Made by a program: the position numbers and the translations under genes. This document shows, one piece after another, positions 20,961 through 31,823 of a stretch of DNA of 64,000 nt. This DNA is from Begonia masoniana (lineage: Eukaryota > Streptophyta > Magnoliopsida > Cucurbitales > Begoniaceae). The first letter of the stretch is position 1. Every line of letters begins with the position of its first letter. The notes under the pieces are model-generated. The model had not been told where the DNA came from. It worked only from the letters and a program-made list of their open reading frames with translations, and ran no database searches. The stretch covers positions 43,499,124-43,563,123 of the forward strand of contig CM039512.1 of assembly GCA_022432975.1 (NCBI GenBank), written 5' to 3'.

Positions 20961-22470
20961 CAATATTAAAATAATTCCAAACTTCATATTTCTTGGTCCT
21001 TTCCCTTCGAACACTAACAATAGAACTAGTCATAGGAGTAATCCCTACATTTTGATTTTCATTTGTACTTTTTGTTTTCATCGTATAAAATACAACAATT
21101 TATCAAACCAAGTAGCCAAATCGAACAATCTAACAAACATCTAATAATCCCAACTAACTAGAACAATGAACCTAGCAAACAAACACAGCAAACATCTTTA
21201 CAACACATCAAACATCAAACATCTTTGCTATTCTGTTCTGTTTGTTTAATCTAAAGAGTAAAATTAAACAAACAGAACATGAAGAACGAAACAGATAACA
21301 CTGCACAACTTTAAAATTTGTTCAACTAAAATTAAATAAACAGATAACATTGCACAATAGCAAAATTAAACATACTACAAGTACAGGGTCGGCACTCTCT
21401 CGGTGAAGCCGAAGGAGTACCCTAAATGCCAAAACAGAATCACTGCTAATTAAACGCATAATATAAAGGACGAAACAAAACAATAGAAAATTGAGAGCTG
21501 AACCACACCTGTGGTTTGAATCGTTTGATGATGCTCAGATGAAGTGCGAGTTACAAATAGCAAGTCGACGAGGCCACCGGGCGAGAGCAACTGGGAGAGA
21601 CTAGAGAGACGGCAAGACACAGCAACACACGGTGAGGGCGACTGTCACGAGAAATACAGCGAGAGCGATTGGCACTAGAGACATGGCGACATGAGAGACA
21701 CGAGCAAAGATTAAAGAAGAAACATGGAAGGAAGAAGAAACAGCGAGCGTCGTCTGTCGAGCAAAGAGTTTGACGTTTTACGATTTTAAGGTAAAGACTT
21801 AATCCACCGGTCCGGTCGGTTCTTTGGACTTTGTCACCAAACCCGAGAACCAAATCGAAAATTTCAGTTCTAAAAAAAAACCAAAATCTACTAATTTTTT
21901 AGCAAGAACCGACCAGAATCGGACAAAAGGCTCGGTTCTGTCCAGTTCTCTATTCGGGTGGTTCTTCCTCACCTCAACAGAAGAAAATTCGGTTTGGTTG
22001 AAAACAATAATTTTGGGCCGAGAACACCCCAAAATCCAATATGCACAAAACCTTCAATTTATCTGTAAATGATCTGAAATTTTAACACATTTTTACCAAG
22101 TATGTTATTGAACTTCCCTCCAAAAATCAAAGGCTAACTCGCTGTGGTTGAAAAGTTATGGACAAAAGACTGTTTTCTGGTCCGATGAGGTAATAACAAC
22201 ACGTCTCAGGTTTGGCACCTCTTTTGAAGAAGGGCAATCCAACTAACTTTGGATGAGAGTTGGATACAACCTTGCTGATGATTCTCCACGCCAAGAAATG
22301 GAGGAGGAAGGTTGCAAAAGAAATGTAACCACTTCGCTCTCACAAAATAAAAACACAAAAAAATACTCAACTCTCGGATGTGACTCACCGAGGAGGAGAA
22401 GTGATAGAGCTTCAACAAGCTTAAACTATTCTAAAAATTTTCATTAAAAAGTCCTGAAGAGAGGCCTTAA
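20961..22470. other. Unassigned non-coding stretch
   Basis: No coding pattern is convincing. It includes a GGTCGGCACTCTCTCGGTGA segment (about 21388) with a relative at 23463, and a CGGTTC-rich segment (21807-22025) with opposite-strand copies of ACCGG/CGGTTC words, as often seen in small non-autonomous DNA elements. No terminal repeats or TSD could be established. Confidence 0.4.
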
Positions 22471-22542
22471 AAATGGTTTAAATACCATGTCTCTTCTTAC
22501 AAATTAAGGTTTGGTAACTAGTCAAAGAAGAGGTTCAAAAGG

Positions 22543-22627
22543 ACCATGGTTTTGTCATTTTGGGCCAATGGGTACTCGGCCACATGGCCTAGCCGAGTAC
22601 ACCATGGTTTTGTCATTTTGGGCCAAT
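22543..22627. repeat. 27-bp direct repeat flanking a perfect 9-bp-arm palindrome
   Basis: ACCATGGTTTTGTCATTTTG plus GGCCAAT occurs at 22543-22569 and 22601-22627. Between them GTACTCGGC (22572-22580) faces GCCGAGTAC (22592-22600), an exact inverted repeat with an 11-bp loop. Confidence 0.92.
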
Positions 22628-22799
22628 CTCTTCTCTCTCCAATGGTCACTTTCAAGTTTTCCCTCTTCTTTTCAAAATGCAGCCACTTTTCCCTCCATAT
22701 GTTCAATCATTACATGTCACCTAATACATTAAAATACTAAAGTTTTTTTAAAGGAAATAAAATTAAGTTCAAGTTACATTAATTGTCATAAGGAAGACA

Positions 22800-23104
22800 T
22801 ATTTCTTCTTCTAATTTTGGAGTGGCCGAGGAGTGCTCCCATGTTAGCAAATGGAAAGGCTTCTCCATGTCTTGAGTATTTAGTTTCATCCTTAGATAGT
22901 TATATGTTGCTTCATCTACAAAAAGAACACACTCATTGTTAAAGTTTTGGCCAAGGAGAAGGATTTGGCTCGTGATCGAGGGATGACTCTTCTTGGCACA
23001 TCATAGGATTGATAAAAAACATTCAAATTTCTAAATTTCTCATTTAAAATGTCAACCTGTGAGATTTGTGGTCGACACTTTAATTCTTCGGGGAAAATAT
23101 TGTT
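22800..23104. other. Unassigned non-coding stretch
   Basis: This is AT-rich with no domain pattern. It leads into the tandem repeat to its right and may be the start of a Copia-type LTR. Confidence 0.3.
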
Positions 23105-23345
23105 AAAAATAGTGTCGACCTATGTGAAGAGCGGTTGAAAACCTCAAATATCTCTATTTGTTTTAATTTTTAAAAATATTGTTGATCTATGCAAAGCGCG
23201 GTCGACACCTCAAATCTCACTGTTTGTTTTAATTTTTACAAATAGTATCCACCTATGCAATGTGCGATTGACACCTCAAATCTCTCTGTTTGTTTTAAAT
23301 TTACAAATAGTGTCCACACTTTAGTATAAGTGTCAACCACTAAGT
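23105..23345. repeat. About 65-70-bp tandem repeat with TGTCGACCTATGCAA cores
   Basis: Three diverged units each carry a GTCGACCTATG-like core, a GCGGTCGACACCTCAAAT-like core and a TTTGTTTTAATTTTTA tract. The motif type matches the TGTCGACC cluster in the Copia LTR at 3700-4020. Confidence 0.75.
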
Positions 23346-23440
23346 CACAATATAAATATATAGTGTCGGCCGAACCCTAATTTTCTCGTGCCCCTCTAAT
23401 ACAACACGGGGCAGCTCATGCAAATTAATACACCAAACAG

Positions 23441-23460
23441 AAAAAAAAAAAAAAAAAAAG
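23441..23460 (+). repeat. Poly(A) run
   Basis: A run of about 19 A after ACCAAACAG. It could mark a retroposed 3' end, but no LINE or SINE body was recognised upstream. Confidence 0.6.
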
Positions 23461-23504
23461 AGGGTCGGTACTCTCAGGTTAATCCAAAGATTACCCCAAA
23501 TTCT

Positions 23505-24059
23505 AGTATATTTGTTCGCCTAGAAAAAACAAAGTCTAATGCTCGGACAATGGAACTGCTTACTTGGTGTAAGTTCAATAATTAACCTGTGAAACTTACA
23601 CAGACAAGGATGATGGAATGCACTGGCTGAGATGGGGACCGCCGCTGGTCCAGAAGGAAACGTTGGCACCTTCAGACAATGAACTCCCCGAAGATTTAGA
23701 GTGCCCCAACAAAACATCCAGTTTTCCGCCCACTTGCTATATTTCGAACCAAGAAAGGCCGGAGAATAAGATGTCAAATAAGAGCTACCAAGTAACCTGC
23801 AATTTGGCAGACAATGACGGAGCCTAAATTGGATATGAAGCACTGGGAAGAAAATCGCGAGAACTCAAAGAACATTTTGATTTTTGGAAGATAAACTTCA
23901 CTATTTTCAATTCATCAAAAGTCCCTTACAGTGTCGCAAAACAACATTTTATAGCTCTTGAAGATCGGAGGCTTCTAAAGAAAGAAAACGGATAAGGGAA
24001 AAAAACTAGCCGTTGGAAGTTACTAGTCGTTAGCTAGCCGTTGGAGAAGACGTTGGGTA
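23505..24059 (-). other. Unassigned stretch with a possible short spliced exon
   Basis: On the minus strand an open segment (about 23610-23850) ends at a TGTGTAAGT donor-like site, and TTTTTTCTAG acceptor-like sequence follows about 90 bp on. I do not recognise the predicted peptide. The flank (23840-24050) has GCCGTTGGAAG-type words often seen in Copia LTRs. It could be a gene fragment or chance. Confidence 0.25.
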
Positions 24060-24262
24060 TTGTCACCCCGACCATGCACTCGCGCGCACCATCAGACCTG
24101 CATTAGTGCGTGCCCGTACTCAGACCTCCCTTCGTGTGCGCCTAAGTGTCTCTGTGAGCGCTACTTTGTCGTCGTGCGTACCAATCTGCATGCCTCAATG
24201 CTCGACCAAACCTCCACCTGTGCGCGCCACTCCTCGATTATCCTATCTAACCTAAAGATTAA
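24060..24262. other. GC-rich non-coding segment
   Basis: TGTGCGC/GTGCGTGC-type words are frequent. This composition matches stretches inside the V and X LTRs of the window (for example 29215-29410). No gene is seen. Confidence 0.4.
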
Positions 24263-24696
24263 CTAAGCATTCATACCAAATAATACAAGGCTAATGTTTA
24301 CCACAAAACAAAATAAAATATGGCTAACGTTTGCCTCTGAAAACAAAGAGAATGCTTGCTTACATGAATTTGGCTTGTCTTTGTCTTGAGAATTTGGCTC
24401 CCACTCCAGGCTATCAAAAGTCTTTTCCTGCAAGACTAACAAACTTGTAGATGAAAGATAAGTTAAGTAACATACCTTGGTTTGTGAACGAGTCATAGGC
24501 CTCCGAGACATATCATCGTCCCTAGGTGAGTGAGGATTTGACCTCAAATTCAGGAGTTCATCAGACTTGAGGCTGTCTTCTTCGCCAATGTAAGATGATA
24601 GGTCCTGTGCGTTAAAAGTGGCTAACAACCCTTAATCTCCAGGCAATTCTAGCTTATACGAATTGTTGTTTATTCGCTCCAAAATCTTGAAAGGAC
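24263..24696 (-). pseudogene. Chromovirus integrase C-terminal tail, family-V-like
   Basis: The minus strand starts with FKILERINNNSYKLELPGD, has an in-frame TAA at about 24632, then continues FNAQDLSSYIGEEDSLKS, a LRSNPHSPRDDD segment and RRPMTRSQTK. It matches the tail of the plus-strand V element (DLSPYIGD ... RRPITRSQT). The right border switches abruptly at about 24697 to LTR sequence of another V copy. Only the last part of pol is left and it carries a stop. Confidence 0.85.
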
Positions 24697-25200
24697 CATC
24701 CGCGCACGCACCCTAGATCCGACGGTGGAGATGGCAATCCACGCCTCTTCTAATCCATGGTGTTGCCATGCTATGTCATCAATCTTGTGAGCACTCCCTA
24801 GCTGTCCTTGCATGGGCCTAATTCCCTTCTTTGTTGCCTTCTCGATGGTCGAGCCCACTAATCTTCAACCAAAAACCAACCACCATGCATTCATCTATCC
24901 TTAACTAACAATCTAATGCATGATATGAGTAAAGCTTATAGATATACCTTATTCTCACAAAAAGGGCTAAATGTTTGCCAAAGAAAGAGAAAATACAAAA
25001 GTGTTCAAAAAAAAAAAAAGAAAAGAAAAATATGCATAAAATAAATGGTTACACGTTTAGGATGCCGGGAAGACAAATTCTCATATGATGACGCTCCGAA
25101 TCCATCCATGTATCTCATGCTAGCATGTGGAGGGGCTGCTCCATATCCAATGAGCTAATCTCCCAAGTGGATCATTCCAAAAGATCAAGACCTACAAAAG
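24697..25200 (-). mobile_element. Family-V LTR fragment, minus sense
   Basis: The segment 24698-25075 is nearly the same as 45083-45460, including TAATGCATGATATGAGTAA and AAAGGGCTAAATGTTTGCC, and it resembles 20066-20240 in the plus-strand V element. It lies just past the pol relic at 25240-25650, the position of a 3' LTR. Confidence 0.75.
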
Positions 25201-25239
25201 AAACACGTAATAAGTAAGGAGAATAATTAAAGTTTGGGC

Positions 25240-25660
25240 CTTTATTGGATCTTTGATGATTGGGCCCCTAGGCATGTCATCCTCTCCGGGTGATTTAAAG
25301 ATTTGACCTTAAATCCATTGGTTGACTTCTTCTCGAAGTTGTCTCCTCCAAATTCCAGTCCAATGGCTTCATCAAGACTCTCTAAGCGCTTGAATTTGAA
25401 TGCATCGAGGGTATAGTCTGCCATTAGCATATAGAGTTGAAAGCTTCTCATCCACCAATAGTCTTCTTTATATTGTGGTCGGGTGGTCTTACCAAAAAGT
25501 TCTTTGGTAAATGTGGGAAGATTGAATTTGAGAGCTACTTTGAAGGGCGTTTGCTCGATGATGGAGTGAAGGTTTCGAAAGTAGTCTAATTTCTAATGTG
25601 GTAGCACAAGGTTCCCACTATACTCCTTCGTCCAAAGAATTAATTCTCTTAGCTTTATGA
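25240..25660 (-). pseudogene. Decayed family-V integrase and tail, minus strand
   Basis: Around 25500-25640 the minus strand reads NLHSI, then EQTPFKVALKFN, matching SLHSTT, then QTPFEVAYGFN of the V integrase. A tail with LESLDEAIGLEFGGD follows at 25250-25400. Frames are broken and the core is missing. It is the pol 3' end belonging to the LTR fragment at 24697-25200. Confidence 0.6.
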
Positions 25661-26334
25661 CCACAAATGTAGGCTCAACATCCAAATGATCCTTGAGATA
25701 TGCTTGGCTCCAACCAATCTTAAAAAGCCAAGTTATCAAGTGTTCAGAGGGTAAATATCTTGTTTAAGATTTAAGCTCATCATGACCATACTGCTTACTC
25801 CAACCTAATCTTAGAATCCAGGTGGTCAAATGGCCGGATGGCGGATATCTTTGGCTACCAAATCAACCGATTCTTTTTCCTTGTTTCGATGGTAAAATTT
25901 GTGAAAATCACATGAAAATGCTAGTTAGGTTGATTGTTCACCTAATTGTAAGTTAAGAAATTTGATGAATGCATTAGGTGTAACTATCTCATAGGTTTGC
26001 CTAAGTCCACGAAGGATAAAAGCATCAATAGTTATAAGAACTAAGACATAGGTTAACTCCTTCAAAAATTGGTGTGAAGGGGAGTTGATTCTTCCAACAT
26101 ATGGGATAGGGTGAGGTGGACCAATGATCATACTCCCAATCCCAAAGATACTCTCCTCACTAAAATTTTTCTTTTTTTTTATAAGGCAAATTCCATGTTG
26201 ACAATTCCTTGGAGGTAAGGCTCCTCTACTTTAACCACCGTTTCTTCTCAAAATTCATTGACTTTAAGAAAGGGTATTATTGAAGGTGGTGGTGTGGGTA
26301 CTTCATCATAGAAGGAATTATAGTACCACTTGAT
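25661..26334. other. Decayed element sequence, not assignable
   Basis: Between V integrase and the X2 solo LTR I see no motif that I can name. A near-repeat of about 100 bp (TTGGCTCCAACCAATCTTA at 25708 and CTTACTCCAACCTAATCTTA at 25792) suggests local duplication. Once X2 is removed, this joins the V gag-protease relic at 29638. Confidence 0.35.
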
Positions 26335-27689
26335 GTGGGTATAACATCTGAAAAATTTCTATAACGTACATAGCCCTAGTTTAGGATATACCTTAAGAAT
26401 TTAACATTAACCTAGGTTTGAGTTAGAAAGTGAGGAATTGGAGAGATAATACTAGGTTTGGAGAAGTTATGAAGAAATTATAAACTGCATGGTTTAGAGG
26501 TTGATGTTATTGTTGACTTTAAGGTAAATGAAATAAAGTGACATAGGAGGGTTTGAAGGAAAGAAATCACGTTGGAAAAGAGTAGGATGCAAAGGAAGAA
26601 AAGGGTGTTGAAAAGTCAATAGCATTTAAGGAGAAGAAATAAGATTGTTGAAAAGTCAAAAGAAATAAAAGTTAATGAAGAGGGTTTGGAAGAAGAGCAT
26701 TCACGTTTGATTAAAGTATGTGAAAGAGTGTGGATATTTTATAAAATTAGAAAGCTTGGTGGAAGAAACAAAAAGTGGAAAAAGTTGGTTTTTATAAATT
26801 GGAAATTTATGGTGTAAAAAAGACAAAATTTCTAACTTTATCCTCTCCTCTTCCATGAAGAAGCCAGCCACCATTGAAGAGCTTCCCTCCACAACTTTCT
26901 TCAAGTTTTGGCAAGGGTTTAAGGTAAGTTTGAGTGGGTTTTATGTTGTATCCCTCTGGGTATTAAATTTTGGTGTTTTTATGGTGTTTTGGTGGAGTTT
27001 AGTTAGGGTTTGAAAAACCCTAAGTATGAATTCTGAATTTTCTTTCTTTTGCTGTAATTCCTTGCTACATTTGATGGTTTAATCTTTAGATATATTAGTT
27101 TAGGTTGTTTGGGTGGTTAGATTATGGAATTGGTGAGTGATTGTTAAAAACAAGATTTTTGGGTTAAGTGCACCGCTTCTATTTCTGTAATTTCTGATTG
27201 GCCAAGTTGTTTGTGATTGAGTTTGATTGTTTCAATAGATAGTAGACATGGAGAGGTTTACGGAATGGGGTGGAACGTTGAAATTCGTTGAAAAACTAAG
27301 AAGTTATGGCCGATTGAAGTTTGGACACTAAAATTGTCAGAATTTCAGGTTTTAGAGTTTTAGATTTTAGAGTTGGTTTAATTGTTGTTAGTTTTGATCT
27401 AGGTATTCCTTAGAATTCCTTAGGTTGTTACTAAATGGTTTTCCCTATATTTTCTAGGTTGACGAGCGAGCAATTAGCGTAGTCAAAGTAACTGATACGT
27501 GCCGGGAAATCAGGTAAGTAGAGGAACGTGTGTGCTTTTGCCTTCAGGCCTACACCATGGAACGGTAGAGATGTTTGTTTGTTTGGTTGTTTGTTTTGGT
27601 TTGAACATTATATTGTCATTCATCATTGTTTTTAAATTACGAACCACGAGTTTTTAGCATGGTTTTGGATAGTGAGCATGAAATGAAAC

Positions 27690-28600
27690 GTGATTAGAGT
27701 TTGAGTCGCCCCTTCACGTTAGGGTGACACTCGCGTGGGACTCTATGAGAGTTGCCCTGTCGCGTTAGGGTGACACCTGCGAGGGACTAAATTGGAAGTT
27801 AGGGTTGCACTCGCGAGGGACTCTATGAAAGAGTTGCCCCATCGCGTAAGTGTGACACCTGTGAGAGATTAGAGTTTGAGTCGTCCAGTCGCGTTAGGGT
27901 GGCATCTGCGAGGGACTCTATGAGAGAATTTCCCAGTCGCGTTAGGGTGACACCTGCGAGGGACTCCATGGGAGTTGCCCAGTCGCGTTAGGGTGACACC
28001 TGCGAGGGACTCCATGGGAGTTGCCCAGTCGCGTTAGGGTGGCACCTGCTAGGGACTCTATGAGAGAATTTCCCAGTCGCGTTAGGGTGACACCTGCGAG
28101 GGACTCCATGGGAGTTGCCCAGTCGCGTTAGGGTGACACCTGCGAGGGACTCTATGAGAGAATTTCCCAGTCGCGTTAGGGTGACACCTGCGAGGGACTC
28201 TATGAGAGAATTTCCCAGTCGCGTTAGGGTGGCACCTGCTAGGGACTCTATGAGAGAATTTCCCAGTCGCGTTAGGGTGACACCTGCGAGGGACTCTATG
28301 AGAGAATTTCCCAGTCGCGTTAGGGTGGCACCTGCTAGGGACTCTATGAGAGAATTTCCCAGTCGCGTTAGGGTGACACCTGCGAGGGACTCTATGGGAG
28401 TCAGACACATGCGAGGGACTCCATGGGAGTTGCCCAGTCGCGTTAGGGTGACACCTGCGAGGGACTCCATGGGAGTTGCCCAGTCGCGTTAGGGTGGCAC
28501 CTGCTAGGGACTCTATGAGAGTTGCCTAGTCGCATTAGCGTGGCACTTGCGATGGACTCTATGGGAGTTGCCCAGTCGCATTAAGGTGTTAGGTTAACAC
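27690..28600. repeat. 46/48-bp tandem array inside X2
   Basis: Units centred on CAGTCGCGTTAGGGTGACAC then CTGCGAGGGACT repeat about 18 times. Two variants alternate: a 46-bp form with CCATGGGAGTTGC and a 48-bp form with CTATGAGAGAATTTC. The 48-bp form is a multiple of three and keeps long frames open on both strands, which explains the apparent 160- and 125-residue peptides; they are not genes. The matching place in X1 (13990-14270) has only one or two related units. Confidence 0.95.
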
Positions 28601-29214
28601 TTGTGAGGGAGGGAATTTATGATAGATCAATGAAACGATAACAAAATGAAAACAACAGAGTGAATAGAAACTACATTTTAGGGGTTGAGTTAGCATGCAT
28701 TGTTTTGATTTGCATTACTCCCTACTTGCTAAGCATTAGGCTTATGTTTTATGTTCTATGGTGTAGGTAATGACAGGATTACAGGTGAACTAGACGAGAA
28801 AGCCCAGGACTAGGAAGCAGTCGGCGACTCATGGGGCATGGTGGTGCGTGCAGTTGTCGGAGCGTCTCGACCATGGTCTTTGGGAAGATTTTGTGGGATT
28901 CGGTATTTTGGTAGTTTGTTGGCTTTTATTTGTATAAATGATAGGTGGTTTTAGAATTTTGTAAATGTTGTTTGAAATTGTTTTGAAACTCTTGTATAAA
29001 AGCTTAATTTTCTGGTTTGGGGTTTTAGAAAATTTAGTCGTTATACTGCTTAATTTTTCGTAAAGTAAACAACGTTTGTTTTCAACTATTTTCACGTTTT
29101 CATTGATATTTTAGAGTCGTGTTTCCGAGATTTTCACGTGTCGGGAAATTTTTTGGGTAAATTTTGGGAGTTTTGCTTGGGAAAAATTTGGAGAAAAGTG
29201 GAGAAAGAAGAAAG

Positions 29215-29420
29215 TAGTGCGTGGTGGTCAGTGGTGGCGCGCAAGAGGGCGTGCGGATGCTGGCTGGGGGCGCGCAGCAGGAGCGGGATGCGGGATGCGG
29301 GCTACGTGGGTGCGCCCAGCGCCGATCGATAGGCAGAATGCACTGTTGATGATCGAGCGACCCGAGAGGTCGATTATCGATCGGCACCTCGTGCCGGGTG
29401 CGTGCTCCAGATGCACGCGC
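29215..29420. other. GC-rich island in the X2 LTR
   Basis: A GCGCGC/GATCGATCGG-type stretch stands out from AT-rich neighbours. It lies in the LTR segment near the 3' end. Overlapping short frames on both strands reflect composition. Confidence 0.5.
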
Positions 29421-29637
29421 ATAGTGCCCCATGCGTGCTAACTTTGAATTTTTTTAAAATTTTGGTTTTTCAAATATGTTTTAACTCGATCTTTTTCAAC
29501 ACGTTTGGCACGTATTTTACGCACGTTTTCCAAACGTTTTCGAGGGTTCGAAAAACCCAAAAATCTAGTCAAAATTTTATCGAAAATTATTTTAAACTTC
29601 ATTTTCATCGGGGTGGGTTCGGGGGCGTTACAGTGGG

Positions 29638-30557
29638 AGTGTTCTTGGGTTGAACAATTTAATTTGTGGCCGATACCACGTATGGGTGGTAGTCCTTATG
29701 GCAATTCCTTCTTTTCCTTGCATATCAAACTTTGGCGAGGGGTGGAAGGTTTATCTCCAAAAAGGTAATTTTCACTTAAGTTAATGGTCTTGCCCTCTTG
29801 GTCGTACTCCTCTTCTAGCAAAGTTCCTTCATTTTGCTCATTCAGTCCACCATCATTATTTGGTTCGGTTGGGGTGAGCAATCCTAAAAGTTTGAGGTCG
29901 TTTCTAATTATTTCTCCATCCATTTGATTGTCCATTACAAGAAGTAGACCTTCTTCGAAATGACAATTAACTTATTTTATTATTTCTTCCTCCTCTTCAG
30001 TTAAGCTAAGTGTTTCCTCTTCAATCTCTTCATTTTCATCCTCACTTAGGGATTCTTCATTAAGTTCATAGGCTTTTGGGGCATAGGAGGTTGTGGTCTA
30101 GAGATGGTTAGTGATTTGTAATTTTCTCTTAAGATTCTTTTACCTCTTTGTCCAAAAATTGGCTAACAACGTCTAGTTTGTGTATAACCTTATCTAGTTG
30201 GCTTACATACCTATCATCAATTGGTTTGCAAGTTAAAATTGGTTGATGATTGATCCTATTCCTTAACCACATTCTATCCTTTAAGTTTTCTTCATAAGTG
30301 GATGGATAATCATGACTATATTTATTCTTAAAATTGGAAGAGTTAGGATAATATCTTAAGTGGTCTTCCTTAATCATTTTATCTCTTATTGAAGGAACAT
30401 CTTTTTTTATCCAAGAATAGCTCAATTGATATCTATTGTCATAAGTTTTTAGATATAATTGGTCATGGATGTTCTTATCCCTATAATCGACAAATAGACT
30501 ATGGTTGAGTTCATCAAAATCAAATTCTCCATGGATAATTCTCCTCCTAGTGTTCAC
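29638..30557 (-). pseudogene. Family-V gag to protease relic
   Basis: The minus strand has a charged 142-residue segment (30557-30129) ending in a KVIHKLDVVSQFLDKE coil, then an acidic linker, and at about 29660-29700 the ELP-stop-GLPPIRGIGHKLN segment that precedes RT in plant chromoviruses. I infer gag for the first part by position between the primer-binding site at 31810 and the linker. Stops and frame changes break it, and an X2 solo LTR cuts it at 29637. RT is not found on the far side of that insertion, so a deletion also occurred. Confidence 0.6.
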
Positions 30558-31809
30558 TATTTTGTTGATAATGAATGCCTAAACTAGTGTAAGAGTTTGT
30601 GGCTTAAAGTTTTAGAAGGGTTCCTTAAGAAAATGTGTAAACTTTAAGTCTTTGGTATTTTGGAAGGAAATTTGAATTTGAATTTGAATTTGAATTTAAA
30701 TTTAATTTAATTAATATTTTTTAAAAAAATTAAAGTTGATTACTTTAAAAGGGATTACGGATATGATTATCTAATTAAGATGTTATGAATACTTAATTAA
30801 ACTAAAAAGCAATAAAAAAAATCTAGATATTAAAACAACACAAAATACAAGGTAATAATGAACACATTTTCCCATGTAGTTGATTTGATTTTTAGCGCCC
30901 TTAAAGTAATATTATTTTTACCAAATTTTATGACTTTATGTCTTAGTTAGATGATATCAATTTAGTACAAGACAATAGAGTTCAAATATGACAAAATTAA
31001 ACAATAAAGTTGATAGAATTTCAGGTGCTAAAACAAGTTTAAAATCAGTTTGGTCCACAAAACAATTTTGCTAATTTGAGAAGTTATGCAATTAAGTTTA
31101 TTTAAATTACCAAATGAGCAATTGAACCAGTCATATTATGCATGTATTTCAGTTATCAGATGCTCAATAGATTAATTGGACAGAAACAAAAAGAGTAAAG
31201 TAACAAAAAAATAGAAATAAAAATTATAAACAAGGCAATGACTAATCAATCAATTTGTAATTTCCTTAATGCAAATGCCTAATCGGTCTCCTTAAATGTA
31301 ATACCCAAATTTTCTTAAACAAGCACCCATAATTCGAAAACAGATCGAATTCAATTCAAAAACTAAATCTAGAAATTAAAAATCAATTAAAATCGATTAT
31401 ACCAACAAGTATGATGATTATAGGATGAAATATCTTGCTGGAAAGTAAATAAAGGAAAAGAAAAGAACTAAATACGGGATAATAACGAAAATAAAGAAAA
31501 GAACAAAAATCGAAAAGGAGATGAAAGGGAATAACATTTTTACCTTTGGCGACTCTCAAACCAGCTGCAACACATATTCAATAAGTTATTAAGAAATAAT
31601 ATTCTAAACAAAAAGAACTAAAATTAAGAGGAAAAAAAAACTTGGTGAAAATCGTATGGAAAAGAAGAACACAGCAACCCACAAAGCAGATTTTAGGGTT
31701 AGAGAAATGTTCGATGGAATAAAAAAAAATTGTCACAGATTTTTACAACAATGCAGCCAATTAAATGGTGTTCCAACTCGACCAAAAGCACTCAGAGGAA
31801 GTCTCCTAT
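30558..31809 (-). other. Leader region of the V element, non-coding
   Basis: This AT-rich stretch separates the V primer-binding site from its gag relic. It includes a (GAATTT)n-like run at 30668-30700. I see no gene in it. Confidence 0.5.
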
Positions 31810-31821
31810 ACTCTGATACCA
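31810..31821 (-). other. Primer-binding site of the V element (tRNA-iMet type)
   Basis: The minus strand reads TGGTATCAGAGT, matching the complement of the plant initiator tRNA-Met 3' end (TGGTATCAGAGC) except at the last base. It lies two bases from the LTR end at 31824, which fixes element orientation. Confidence 0.85.
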
Positions 31822-31823
31822 CT

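Larger units (their letters stand above)
26340..29632 (+). mobile_element. Solo LTR of family X (X2), 3293 bp, TSD GTGGG
   Basis: It runs from TATAACATCT (TG mutated to TA) to GGGGGCGTTACA and is flanked by GTGGG at 26335-26339 and 29633-29637. There is no gag or pol. It keeps CAGGTAAGTA (27511-27520), GCCTTCAGGC (27540-27549, one change in the tetraloop), CTTGCTAAGCATTAGGCTTA (28725-28744) and GTGTAGGTAATGACAGG. Its length exceeds other copies because of the tandem array at 27690-28600. Confidence 0.93.

Noticed and set aside
24670..24858. 62-residue frame repeated at 44984-45250 as a conserved gene
   Set aside because: Both are copies of a family-V LTR; conservation is due to repeat identity.
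27988..28492. Overlapping frames of 160, 108 and 125 residues on both strands
   Set aside because: They arise from the 46/48-bp array; the 48-bp unit is a multiple of three and stays open in several frames.
27690..28600. TTAGGG in the array as interstitial telomere sequence
   Set aside because: The word occurs once per unit within CGCGTTAGGGTG; it is not a TTTAGGG tandem.
29100..29441. Several frames of 64-110 residues on both strands
   Set aside because: They sit in a GC-rich island of the X2 LTR; overlap on both strands and lack of domains point to composition.
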